The notes under the pieces were generated by a model. That model did no database searches and was not told the DNA's origin. It worked only from the letters and a program-made list of their open reading frames with translations. Below are positions 51,991 to 60,149 of a stretch of DNA of 64,000 nt, one piece after another; the first letter of the stretch is position 1, and each line of letters starts with the position of its first letter. Source of the DNA: CAYNWT01 sp964450955 (GTDB taxonomy: Bacteria > Planctomycetota > Planctomycetia > Planctomycetales > Planctomycetaceae). Made by a program: the position numbers and the translations under genes. The stretch is from contig CAYVFI010000014.1 in the NCBI GenBank assembly GCA_964450955.1, forward strand, positions 62,001 through 126,000, given 5' to 3'.

Positions 51991-53111
51991 CGAAGCGCGA
52001 TCTTGTGATTGCTGAGACGTTCACTTCCCGATTCGGTAATAACGTAATTGTGTTCGACTCGAACTCCGCCGATCCCCGGCACATACGCGCCAGGTTCGAT
52101 GGTCACGACATCACCAGTCACCAGAACATCGGTACTCTCAGGCCCGAACACCGGTGCCTCCGGGTGCCCCAGACCAAGCCCGTGTCCTGCATGATGAGCC
52201 AACGGACCGAACCCACCTTCGTCAAGAACCATTGATGCAGCCTCATACACTTCTGCAGCCTTCGTCCCGGTATCCAATGTCGATTGTGCAACTTCCAATG
52301 CACGTAGGCACGTATCAAACAAACGCTGCTGATCAGACGTCGGTTCGCCAACGGCCAGTGTGTTTGTGAAGTCGCTACGGTAACCCTGAATCACAACGGA
52401 GTAGTCCAGGATAAACAGGTCACCGGCCTGCATCGCATAGTCCGTCGGCAAACCACCCGCCTTAGGAACCTGAGCATTGTTCGCGCGAAAGTCGCCGTAT
52501 ACCAGAGCAGGGCAACCAGCGGCTTCCTGTGCAGCGGCCTGAACTTCGCGGTAGAGTTCGAACTCTGTCATCCCTGGCCGGATAACTTCCAACGCTCGAG
52601 CATGCCCGGCATCGCCGGCCCTCATGCACCTACGCAGCAGCTGCAGTTCGTCATCGTGCTTTGCACGCCGCAGTTCCCGAATCGTATGTCCAAGGTCAAC
52701 ATCGCCCGCGCCCATCGGCAACAGCGTCAGCGGAACCGCTTCACCTTCAACCACGCCGCGAGAATTCGCCAGCGCCGCCTTCGTTTCCTCGAATGCCTTA
52801 AGCAACGCGTCGTCGCGGTTCTCAACGGAGTGCTTGTGGTCGTACCAGGCGTGGATCACTTCGTCAGACACACACGGATCGACAACCGCCGTGCGCCGCG
52901 TGAAGTTATCAGCGAACAACGAGGAAGAACCATCGCGCCTCAGCAACAGCAACGCCCGTTCGCCATTCGAAAAGCTAAGCGGGTTGACCCAAAACCCACT
53001 CAGATAGCAAACGTGACGCGGATCAGCGATCAGCACCCACTCAACGTCATCCCCTACGGCGTTCCAAAGTCGGTCACGGCGTTGCTGGCAACCTTCAGCA
53101 GTCAAAAGCAT
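51987..53111 (-). CDS. M24 family metallopeptidase (Xaa-Pro aminopeptidase/dipeptidase-like)
   Basis: A 374-residue 'pita-bread' enzyme. The N-terminal creatinase-like domain (1-130) contains 'ADPRHVCYLSGFW'. The catalytic domain has the five dinuclear metal ligands: Asp in 'FILDYSVVIQGYRSD' and the later Asp of the same strand, His in 'HHAGHGLGLGHPE', Glu in 'TIEPGAYVPG' and Glu in 'GVRVEHNYVIT'. It would release N-terminal residues before proline or cleave X-Pro dipeptides in the cytoplasm. It is the first gene of a three-gene operon with ATGA overlaps. The ATG at 53111 fits the family better than one 11 codons upstream. Confidence 0.88.
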   Translation of the reverse strand: MLLTAEGCQQRRDRLWNAVGDDVEWVLIADPRHVCYLSGFWVNPLSFSNGERALLLLRRDGSSSLFADNFTRRTAVVDPCVSDEVIHAWYDHKHSVENRDDALLKAFEETKAALANSRGVVEGEAVPLTLLPMGAGDVDLGHTIRELRRAKHDDELQLLRRCMRAGDAGHARALEVIRPGMTEFELYREVQAAAQEAAGCPALVYGDFRANNAQVPKAGGLPTDYAMQAGDLFILDYSVVIQGYRSDFTNTLAVGEPTSDQQRLFDTCLRALEVAQSTLDTGTKAAEVYEAASMVLDEGGFGPLAHHAGHGLGLGHPEAPVFGPESTDVLVTGDVVTIEPGAYVPGIGGVRVEHNYVITESGSERLSNHKIALR

Positions 53112-53219
53112 TGATGCACCCAAACAAGAAACTCGCAGAAGCACGAAGAACCCGAAGTGTAACCACTCCGCGATCTCCGCGTCTCTGCGAGAGAAAAAGC
53201 GTCGTCAAAACTGTGCGGC

Positions 53220-54278
53220 TTATTCGAAGCCCTTCGCCGCCAACCAACGTTCGGCATCCAACGCGGCCATGCAACCAGTACCGGCCGCGGTGATCGCCTG
53301 GCGATAGTAGTCGTCGGCAACGTCACCGGCAGCAAACACACCTTCCACATTCGTGTAGGTTCGCATCGCCGTATTCCAGATCACGTACCCCTTCTCGTTG
53401 GTCTCAAGCTGACCGCCCAGGAAGTCCGTGTTCGGTGTGTGACCAATCGCAGCGAAGTAACCAGTGCATTCCAGTTCTTCAGTCTTGTCTGCATCCACCG
53501 TGCTGCGGATTCGGACTCCGGTCACACCCTTCTCGTCGCTTCCCAGAACCTCATCGATTTGCGAGTTCCACTTGATGTCAATCTTCGGATTGTTGATCGC
53601 TCGCTCAGCCATAATCTTGCTGGCTCTGAACTCATCACGGCGATGCACGATGTAAACCTTCGAAGCAAACTTCGTCAGGAAGTCAGCTTCTTCCATCGCA
53701 CTGTCACCACCACCGACAACAACCAGTGGATTGTCTCTGAAACGGGGCAGGGCACCGTCGCAAACCGCACACGCCGACACGCCCATATTCTTAAAGCGAC
53801 TTTCCGATTCAAGCCCCAGATAGTTGGCTCGGGCACCTGTCGCTACAATAACCGACAGCGCTTCGATTTCTTTGCCACCCAGTGATTTCAGTTTGAACGG
53901 GTGGACCGAAAAGTCCACTTCAACGATGTCATCCGTCTCAACCCGCGTTCCAAAATTCACGGCCTGCTGACGTTGCAGTTCCATGAGCTCCGGACCAGTC
54001 ACGCCCTCGCCGGTTGGCTCAGACATGTACTTGGTCTTGTCTTCACCAAGCGACGTGTTGAGATATTCGCGAAGTTGACCGGCGGGGAAGCCGGGGTAGT
54101 TTTCGACTTCCGTTGTCAGTGCCAATTGCCCCAACGGCAGGGTTCCCTTCTGTCGGTTCTCTTCAGTCTGAGCCCCTTCGAACACCAACGGCTCCAAACT
54201 AGCCCGAGCGGTATAGATAGCTGCGGCCCAACCGGCAGGCCCGGAACCAATAATCACAACTTTTTCAGCATTCGACAC
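53220..54278 (-). CDS. trxB: Thioredoxin-disulfide reductase
   Basis: A 352-residue FAD/NADPH enzyme that reduces thioredoxin. FAD motif 'VVIIGSGPAGWAAAIYTARA', 'TTEVENYPGFPAG', redox pair C170-A-V-C173 ('SACAVCDGA'), NADPH motif 'VVVGGGDSAMEEADFL' and the closing 'GVFAAGDVADDYYRQAITAAGTGCMAALDAE' (in parts). Relative to typical 320-residue enzymes it has extra residues after 'EGAQ' (about 37-50) and a longer insertion at about 68-93. The start is GTG with GAGAGG upstream. Confidence 0.94.
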   Translation of the reverse strand: MSNAEKVVIIGSGPAGWAAAIYTARASLEPLVFEGAQTEENRQKGTLPLGQLALTTEVENYPGFPAGQLREYLNTSLGEDKTKYMSEPTGEGVTGPELMELQRQQAVNFGTRVETDDIVEVDFSVHPFKLKSLGGKEIEALSVIVATGARANYLGLESESRFKNMGVSACAVCDGALPRFRDNPLVVVGGGDSAMEEADFLTKFASKVYIVHRRDEFRASKIMAERAINNPKIDIKWNSQIDEVLGSDEKGVTGVRIRSTVDADKTEELECTGYFAAIGHTPNTDFLGGQLETNEKGYVIWNTAMRTYTNVEGVFAAGDVADDYYRQAITAAGTGCMAALDAERWLAAKGFE

Positions 54279-54679
54279 GACAGCACCTCTCTCTGTTGGC
54301 AGCCAATTTTTCCTGTGCCCACACGACGCGAACCGGTAACGATTCCTTACTCACAATTCCCCGAAGGCCGGGGAACATCACATGATTCGACTCATCCGCG
54401 ACCTCGGCGTGAGGCACAATAGTTGACCCCAGCGGAATCGGCAATGTTCTGGCCATCGCCACCCTGGATCTCATGCGGAACCGGCTTAAAGAACGACCCA
54501 CATTGGATGTTTAGCGCGTACATTGCGGGTGACAAGGGGTCAACGAAACGTGGGGGTGCCGATGTCAATTCGTGAGCGACCTGTTCACATCGACATACTG
54601 ATTGGAACTGACGGGACAGTTTGCGTTTGCATCTCCGCCGCGGCGAAACCACGATCAATCCCCGCAGTTTTTATACGGG
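54279..54679. other. Gene-free stretch upstream of trxB
   Basis: 401 bases with no credible frame on either strand and no obvious hairpin. It should contain the trxB promoter. Confidence 0.45.
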
Positions 54680-55600
54680 TTACCCAGCAGTCTTATCTTC
54701 CGCCGCGCGTTTGATCCAGCGTTCGGGATCCTCTTCGAACGCCGCTTTGCAGCCAGAACAGCAAACCCAGTACGTCCGACCCTGGTAGCTGACGGAAATC
54801 GTTCCCAGGCCCGCTGAGATGATGCAGGTCTTTTCACCGTAGTCGGAATCCGATAACGCAAACGAAGTTCCTTCGCGCTGAGTGGAAACCGTATCGAATC
54901 GCCTGAACGCCGCCTTGCCACGCTTCTTTTCGATCTCCAGAAGGTACCGATTGTTTTCCTGCTGATTAAACGTGTATTGAAACTGCTCTTTGGCGTCCGC
55001 CGGTTCAATTTGAGTGAACCGCAATGCGAATGTGCGTTGCAGCTTCCCGTCATCGCCTGCGACATCTTCAACAGGCCTTGAGAACGCTCCGGCAAACACG
55101 CGTTGTTCGTCTTCGGGAGATGTGACCGTAAGCAGGAACTCGTCCACATCGGCCAACCATGTCATCCGAGCCTCCTTCACGTAGGGGCTCTTCCCGCCTG
55201 ACGACATCACCAGTGCGGGTTGCCTTGGATCAGTTTGCAGGTCCCAAACCCATCCATGCATATCGACCGCTTTGAACCCTTCTATCTCGCGCCGTGTGGT
55301 TCCTCGCCAGTTTCCAAGCAGTACCTGTAGCGGCTTGAGCTCATCGATTATCGCGTTCACTCGCTGTGCATCCGACGTCGGCGCGTCTGTCGTGGCGACA
55401 GACTTAGAAGCTTCGCTGCCACCCAGCGTCAGCGGCGCGAGTGTTCTCTTTTTCTTCGCCGGCTCTGTTGTACCAGCACCGGACGCAGCCGTTGCCATCT
55501 CGCCCGGAGCGTTTTGAACATCCGGGGCCGCGGCCGTACCAGAATCCTCGGATCCACAACCAACCATCACCAACACGGCCAGACACAGAATCAACCGCAT
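54680..55600 (-). CDS. Lipoprotein with C-terminal TRASH/YHS-like metal-binding segment
   Basis: A 306-residue lipoprotein: lipobox 'VMVGC' with Cys about 15, an Ala/Thr/Pro-rich linker, and a central beta-rich domain of about 170 residues ('LLGNWRGTTRREIEGFKAV', 'EFLLTVTSPEDEQRVFAGAF') that may be a lipocalin-like barrel. The last 45 residues ('KTCIISAGLGTISVSYQGRTYWVCCSGC', then 'AAFEEDPERWIK') have the spacing of a YHS/TRASH domain, with C...CxxC ligands, which often binds copper or other heavy metals. Function inferred as periplasmic metal sensing or handling; the fusion is not one I know. Confidence 0.68.
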   Translation of the reverse strand: MRLILCLAVLVMVGCGSEDSGTAAAPDVQNAPGEMATAASGAGTTEPAKKKRTLAPLTLGGSEASKSVATTDAPTSDAQRVNAIIDELKPLQVLLGNWRGTTRREIEGFKAVDMHGWVWDLQTDPRQPALVMSSGGKSPYVKEARMTWLADVDEFLLTVTSPEDEQRVFAGAFSRPVEDVAGDDGKLQRTFALRFTQIEPADAKEQFQYTFNQQENNRYLLEIEKKRGKAAFRRFDTVSTQREGTSFALSDSDYGEKTCIISAGLGTISVSYQGRTYWVCCSGCKAAFEEDPERWIKRAAEDKTAG

Positions 55601-55825
55601 AGCTTGCTCCAACCAGACACTCATAAACCACCGCACCATCTGCACGATCGCACTCGCACAAAACGAATCACGAACTCTAGTCTACTCGACCGGCCGCTCT
55701 TTCGGCAGTGGACGAGGATTGCCAAAGTCGCCGAATACTCCGTATTCCGTCCCAGCCAGCAACCGAACCTGAAGAGTCCGTCGACTGCGGCCGACTAAGC
55801 CTGACACAGGGCTGCTCCACGCTAT

Positions 55826-56116
55826 TCAAACGAGTTCGTCTTCATCAAAAATCGGCTCCACCTTCCGACGCGTCACAAACGCACTCACAATGACGGCCAG
55901 CCCAAGCAAAGCCGTCCCAATCGGCAGCCAGTAGTCCTGAACCTCAAAGCGCCTCACCAGAGGAACAGCAAGCAACGCCAACATGAAATAAACCGGAAGC
56001 ACCGCCAACAACGTTCGACCGAGCCGCAGCGACGGCATCCACCGCGGATCTTTTATAGGCCCGCGTTCCGGCAGGTAACCGGTGTCGTCCACATCGTACG
56101 GATTCGCGTCAGACAT
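55826..56116 (-). CDS. Small two-helix membrane protein with NPY motif
   Basis: A 96-residue protein. The N-terminus 'SDANPYDVDDTGYL' is followed by two hydrophobic segments (about 42-62 and 66-85) and an acidic tail 'IFDEDELV'. An 'NPY' near the start of short membrane proteins recurs in planctomycetes. The ATG at 56116 is chosen because of this. It shares the motif with the next gene upstream (56197-56496); both follow the terpene-cyclase-like gene on the same strand. Function unknown. Confidence 0.62.
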   Translation of the reverse strand: MSDANPYDVDDTGYLPERGPIKDPRWMPSLRLGRTLLAVLPVYFMLALLAVPLVRRFEVQDYWLPIGTALLGLAVIVSAFVTRRKVEPIFDEDELV

Positions 56117-56196
56117 TCTCAGTGGCTCATCAATTTCGCAACGAACGCAGCACAAGGTACACGGAAATCGCCAGAGACAGAAAGGCTCTAACATCA

Positions 56197-56496
56197 TTAG
56201 CCGACAGCGTTTTCCCTGGCATGCGTTACCCTCACAGCCACAAAGAACGATCCAAGGACAAGGGCCCAATGCAACGAGGGAGCCTTGGCCAGGACATGCG
56301 GAAACCCCAGTGTCGGCAAATAAACGTCAATAAGAATGCACGAGGCGATCCACAAGAGAAGGGTACTCACCGCCCACCTCAGTAGTCTCTTGGGCCACGG
56401 CGACCACGGTCGCCTTTGCAGAGGTCGCATCGGTACGATCGGCGGCGGTTCTACTACGTCGTTGGTTGCATAAGGATTCGAGTCGTCAACCACCAC
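56197..56496 (-). CDS. Small two-helix membrane protein with NPY motif
   Basis: A 99-residue protein with a GTG start: 'DDSNPYATNDVVEPPP', a basic stretch, and two hydrophobic segments (about 42-60 and 72-90). It starts 1 base after the stop of the terpene-cyclase-like gene, which suggests coupling, and its beginning resembles that of the gene at 55826-56116. Function unknown. Confidence 0.6.
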   Translation of the reverse strand: MVVDDSNPYATNDVVEPPPIVPMRPLQRRPWSPWPKRLLRWAVSTLLLWIASCILIDVYLPTLGFPHVLAKAPSLHWALVLGSFFVAVRVTHARENAVG

Positions 56497-56497
56497 A

Positions 56498-57544
56498 CTA
56501 CCTTTGGAAGATTGGCAGGTACCCGTTGTTCAATTGCAAAATCACACAGTTGATCGCGGTCGTGTAGACAGGCCCCACATGGCCTTCCTTCCATGCTCCG
56601 GACGCGTTCTGCTTTCGCAGAATCTGTTCACTTACATACGCGAAGTAGTCGTTCCACTTCTTCTCATCCATCCGGTACATGACCTGAGCATAATAGAAGT
56701 GCGTGTAGTGCCAGTGGCCGTAGTAACTGCGTCCCTGTCGGCCGGGCCAGATACTTTTCTCACAAAACTTCAGCATGTCGCGCGTGTGTTCAGACTCGTA
56801 CTCACCCGCGCTAAACATTGCGGCCAACGCAGCAGCGGTAATCGGTGGCCGCTCGCCGCCACCACGGATGCTGTACTGAACACCGCCTTTGTCTGTGGTG
56901 CAGTTTCGAATGTACTTCTTCGCGTCTTCGATGATCTTCGCTGCGACCGGGATACCCGCGTTCCGGCACGCTCGCAAACCCTGCACCTGCGTAATACAGG
57001 TTGAACCCTCGTCAAAGTCGTTGCCTTCCTTCGCTGAAATGTAGCCCCACCCACCCTTGCTGGTCTGCGCGTTCGCACAGAATCGGACTGCGTTGGTCAA
57101 TACCTTCTTGATTTGCTCTCGCCGCGCCATGTCGTCTTCTTCGCCGTAGACCTGTGACAGGAACAGCATGCTGAACCCGTGCCCGTAGGTGTAGTGGTAG
57201 TCGTCTTTGAACCCAATCAACCCGTTAGGCCGGCTCATCTGAAGAATGTAATCCAGCGCCGCTCTGACATTCTTCGCGTACTTGCCTTCATCGGGAGTCG
57301 ATCCCTCAGCCAACAAAGCCAGACCAGCAAGCGCCGTCATCGCCACCCGGTACTGACCACCGTTGGCCTCCCAGTAGCCCTGGTTCCCCAGCTGCTCACG
57401 CGCGAGGTAATCCAATCCGCGAGTGACAGAAAGCTTGACTTTGCGGTCCTGTGGAGAAATCGGTTTAACGCCGGTTCCCTGAGCGAAAGTGGTGGGCACA
57501 CAAAAGCAACTCAACAGCAAGCCAATGGTCAAAATCCGCGGCAT
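56498..57544 (-). CDS. Exported prenyltransferase/squalene oxidase repeat (alpha/alpha toroid) protein
   Basis: A 348-residue protein with a signal peptide ('LLLSCFCVPTTFAQ'). Repeats of the terpenoid-cyclase/prenyltransferase toroid are 'VTRGLDYLAREQLGNQGYWE', 'NVRAALDYILQMSRPNGLIGF', 'AVRFCANAQTSKGGWGYIS' and 'VSEQILRKQNASGAWKEG' (in parts), each with the 'Q...G.W' pattern. The DxDD acid of squalene-hopene cyclase is not seen, so a cyclase activity is doubtful; such exported toroids in planctomycetes are of unknown role. The ATG at 57544 has GTGAGAA upstream and lies 7 bases after the YbaK-like gene. Confidence 0.8.
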   Translation of the reverse strand: MPRILTIGLLLSCFCVPTTFAQGTGVKPISPQDRKVKLSVTRGLDYLAREQLGNQGYWEANGGQYRVAMTALAGLALLAEGSTPDEGKYAKNVRAALDYILQMSRPNGLIGFKDDYHYTYGHGFSMLFLSQVYGEEDDMARREQIKKVLTNAVRFCANAQTSKGGWGYISAKEGNDFDEGSTCITQVQGLRACRNAGIPVAAKIIEDAKKYIRNCTTDKGGVQYSIRGGGERPPITAAALAAMFSAGEYESEHTRDMLKFCEKSIWPGRQGRSYYGHWHYTHFYYAQVMYRMDEKKWNDYFAYVSEQILRKQNASGAWKEGHVGPVYTTAINCVILQLNNGYLPIFQR

Positions 57545-57551
57545 CAAATTC

Positions 57552-58031
57552 TCACTTTCCAAATTCAAACACGTCCGTGGGTTCCGCCAGTCGCAGATAG
57601 TCTGCCACAGACATGATGACCGAATCGGTCAGGGAACCAGCGTTGAACGCGATCCGCTGATTGTCGCGAATCCCAGCCTCCACGTAGAGGTCAAATGGCA
57701 GAATTGGTTCACCAAATGGAGGAACCGAACCGGGCACAAGCCCCGTGAGTTCCCTGAGTTCGTCAGTAGTCGCGAACCGCATTTTCTTCAGCCCCAAATG
57801 CTTGCGAATCTTTCCCGAATCCGCTTTCAAATCTGCCGGCATCACAAACAAACGAAACTGATCGCCGGCTTTCATCAACAAAGCCTTGCCCCCAGTCCGC
57901 AATTCCTCCCCCCGCGCCCGAGCTGAATCAGCCGATGTCAAAGTCGGATCGTGATGCACCTCACGAAATTCAACGTTCGCCACGTTCAACCAATCTCGAA
58001 TCCGTTCCAGCACGCTATCGCTATTCTCCAT
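57552..58031 (-). CDS. YbaK/EbsC-type aminoacyl-tRNA deacylase
   Basis: A 159-residue protein of the YbaK/ProX family, which hydrolyses mischarged aminoacyl-tRNA (for example Ala- or Cys-tRNA-Pro). 'HHDPTLTSADSARARGEELRTGGKALLMKAG' (in parts) contains the conserved 'K.l.......f' core Lys, followed by 'FVMPADLKADSGKIRKHLG', 'MRFATTDELRELTGLVPGSVPPFG' (GxxPGsvpP loop) and 'FNAGSLTDSVIM'. The ATG at 58031 is preferred, with GGTGG or the repeat's GAAGGG as ribosome site; GTG and TTG lie upstream, the TTG inside the octamer repeat. Confidence 0.85.
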   Translation of the reverse strand: MENSDSVLERIRDWLNVANVEFREVHHDPTLTSADSARARGEELRTGGKALLMKAGDQFRLFVMPADLKADSGKIRKHLGLKKMRFATTDELRELTGLVPGSVPPFGEPILPFDLYVEAGIRDNQRIAFNAGSLTDSVIMSVADYLRLAEPTDVFEFGK

Positions 58032-58041
58032 GTCCACCCAA

Positions 58042-58121
58042 CCCTTCAACCCTTCAACCTTTCAACCTTTCAACCCTTCAACCCTTCAACCCTTCAACCC
58101 TTCAACCCTTCAACCCTTCAA
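58042..58121. repeat. Octanucleotide tandem repeat, ten units
   Basis: CCCTTCAA repeated ten times; units 3 and 4 read CCTTTCAA. On the minus strand the unit is TTGAAGGG, which holds both a GAAGGG ribosome-site-like core and a TTG codon. It ends 10 bases before the YbaK-like ATG on that strand. Confidence 0.9.
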
Positions 58122-58192
58122 CCCTCTTCCATTCTCTGCAACTCGTCAATAAACGATGATACCCGAACACAAACTTCCTGGAACCTGGCAAC

Positions 58193-59011
58193 ATGACTTT
58201 CATTCTGTCGATCCTCCTGGCACTCCCGCAGTCGACCCAGGAGCAGCAACCAACGCCGCCATCTAAATCGCAGCACCCGTTGTCTGCTTCACAGCAAAAA
58301 CAGATCCAGTTGCAGCTCACCAAAACGGTTGACGATACAACCGCGGCAATCAAAAAGTCGCCGGGCGATCTGCGAGCCATCTCAACCAGGGCGGACGCGC
58401 TGTTCTTCCTTGGCAAGTTTAAAGAGGCCGTCCGGGACTACGACAAAATGGTCGAACTGGACCCCGCCACGGACGCGTCCCATTGGCGACGCGGCATCGC
58501 TTACTTCTACGCCAACGACTTCGACAAGGCATCAAAACAATTCGAACGCTACCACAGCTTCGACAACATCGACCGCGAAAATGGTATCTGGCGGTATCTC
58601 AGCCAACACAAAGCCAAAGGCCAAAAGCACGCTCGACAGGGGCTCTTGAAATACGAAAAGGACGATCGAGAACCATTCCCAGCCGTCTATAAACTATTCG
58701 CCGGACAACTAAGGCCCGATCAGATCCTCAACCAGATAGCCGCAGCAAACATCTCAAAAACCGAACGCGAAAAACGCACCTTCTACGCAGAGCTTTACAT
58801 CGGTCTCAACGAACTGGTCGAACGCCGCCCCGGTTCTGCACAGAAACACTTACACGCCGCGGTCGCAACCGAATGGCCGCGCACGGCAGGTTTCGGACCA
58901 AACTACATGTGGCACGTCGGCCGGCTTCAACTAAACCGACTTCGCCAGACAAAGAAGCCAGGCAGCGCCAAGACGAAAGCACAGAGCCAACCGAAACAGA
59001 AAGAGAAATAG
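58193..59011 (+). CDS. TPR repeat protein, probably exported
   Basis: A 272-residue protein. A short hydrophobic N-terminus is followed by a Gln/Pro/Ser-rich linker, then tetratricopeptide repeats: 'DLRAISTRADALFFLGKFKEAVRDYDKMVELDP' (in parts, about 60-92) and 'SHWRRGIAYFYANDFDKASKQFERYHSFD' (in parts, about 96-125), with 'AELYIGLNELVERRPGSAQKHLHAAVA' later. This layout resembles NlpI-type TPR proteins that act as adaptors in the envelope. The Lys/Gln-rich C-terminus is likely disordered. No partner is indicated by its neighbours. Confidence 0.75.
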   Translation: MTFILSILLALPQSTQEQQPTPPSKSQHPLSASQQKQIQLQLTKTVDDTTAAIKKSPGDLRAISTRADALFFLGKFKEAVRDYDKMVELDPATDASHWRRGIAYFYANDFDKASKQFERYHSFDNIDRENGIWRYLSQHKAKGQKHARQGLLKYEKDDREPFPAVYKLFAGQLRPDQILNQIAAANISKTEREKRTFYAELYIGLNELVERRPGSAQKHLHAAVATEWPRTAGFGPNYMWHVGRLQLNRLRQTKKPGSAKTKAQSQPKQKEK

Positions 59012-59101
59012 ACGCCAACAAAGCGCCGATAGACACGCAAACGAAAAAGGACCCTGTCAGCCCTGCCTCTAAATTCGAAACTCCAGAATCCAGAAGCTGA
59101 G

Positions 59102-59890
59102 CTAAGCACTACGTCGATGCGGTCGATGCTCATCACGACGATCCAGCCGTTCAAGCACTCGCTCCAACAGCGTGGCGAATCGATTTTGCATCGACAGCAA
59201 GTCTTCAGCGGCGTCGCTGTAGACTTCTTCCTTCTTCCGCATGTGATCGACGCGCGTATTCAGGTCGTCCGCGATTCGGTTCAGAGCCACTATCAGCTGC
59301 TCGGCTTCGGCGTGATCGTCACGAAGATCTTCGTCTGCATCCGGATCAACGATACTCAACCCGCGATCCTCTTCCTCAACTTCCGGCACCGCAGCCGCCC
59401 GGCGAGCCGCGTTTAGCAGTAGTTCTGCGCCGGCAGCCTGACTGGCTTCGTGCTGTTCGACCAAAGCCAAATCCTGTTCCAGTAACTCAATCAACTGCGG
59501 CGTCGACATACTGTAGATGTCAGATTCAATCGATTCCGATGTCACTTCCATCGCGGGTGCCGCCGCGGCAAGCTGGAACTTCGCAACCATTTGGATGGAA
59601 CCAATCTGTATCCGATCGCCATCCGCGAGCTCAGTCCGTTCGCATGGATTGCCGTTAACCCGAAGCAAAGGCTTGCGAGAGAGCGATTCGATGTGGACCG
59701 CGCCGTCTTCCGCACGAACAACGCTGTGGACCGTCGGGGTCGCAGTGCCACCCAGTCTGAGATCACAATTCGAACCTGACCCAATCAGGAACACACCTTC
59801 ATAGACAGGCCGGTTCGGGAACTTCGTCGCACCCGTCACGATCTCGAGATACAACTTTGGATTGTCCGCCTGCGTCTGCGAATTTGACAC
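59102..59890 (-). CDS. FHA domain protein with C-terminal coiled coil
   Basis: A 262-residue protein. Residues 10-110 are a forkhead-associated fold: 'VYEGVFLIGSGSNCDLRLGGTATPTVHSVVRAEDGAVHIESLS' (in parts) and 'LLRVNGNPCER'. Two residues that usually contact phosphothreonine look changed: the 'GR' Arg is Ser ('IGSGSNCD') and the 'SxxH' Ser is Thr. A charged linker and a predicted coiled coil ('ALNRIADDLNTRVDHMRKKEEVYSDAAEDLL' region, 195-255) follow. The start is GTG with AAGGAG upstream. Phosphopeptide binding is therefore doubtful; a structural or signalling role is open. Confidence 0.78.
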   Translation of the reverse strand: MSNSQTQADNPKLYLEIVTGATKFPNRPVYEGVFLIGSGSNCDLRLGGTATPTVHSVVRAEDGAVHIESLSRKPLLRVNGNPCERTELADGDRIQIGSIQMVAKFQLAAAAPAMEVTSESIESDIYSMSTPQLIELLEQDLALVEQHEASQAAGAELLLNAARRAAAVPEVEEEDRGLSIVDPDADEDLRDDHAEAEQLIVALNRIADDLNTRVDHMRKKEEVYSDAAEDLLSMQNRFATLLERVLERLDRRDEHRPHRRSA

Positions 59891-60084
59891 GATAGCACTC
59901 CTTGCTTGCTTGTCGCCAAGCGTGGCACGCGTCCGGATCCCCCGGACTCATCCGCACACAACACACCCGATCGCGCGCGACGTACCAACATCTGAATCGG
60001 CAACAGGCCAGTCTGCTCGTGAGAAGTTAATCCGAATCGCCTGCGCACTGGCAGATTTCGCCATTCAATCCAGGCACAAAGAAA

Positions 60085-60115
60085 GGCTGTCGGCAGAATT
60101 TGCCGACAGCCCTTT
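60085..60115 (-). terminator. Terminator of ilvB
   Basis: GGCTGTCGGCA (60085-60095) pairs with 60101-60111 across a GAATT loop; the minus strand continues TTTCTTTG. It lies about 40 bases after the ilvB stop. Confidence 0.8.
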
Positions 60116-60149
60116 ACTGTCCGTTACCCCCCGCCAATCGACGGCGTAG

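Noticed and set aside
58042..58121. CRISPR or coding repeat
   Set aside because: Units are 8 bp and directly adjacent; translation gives a shifting peptide of no known kind.
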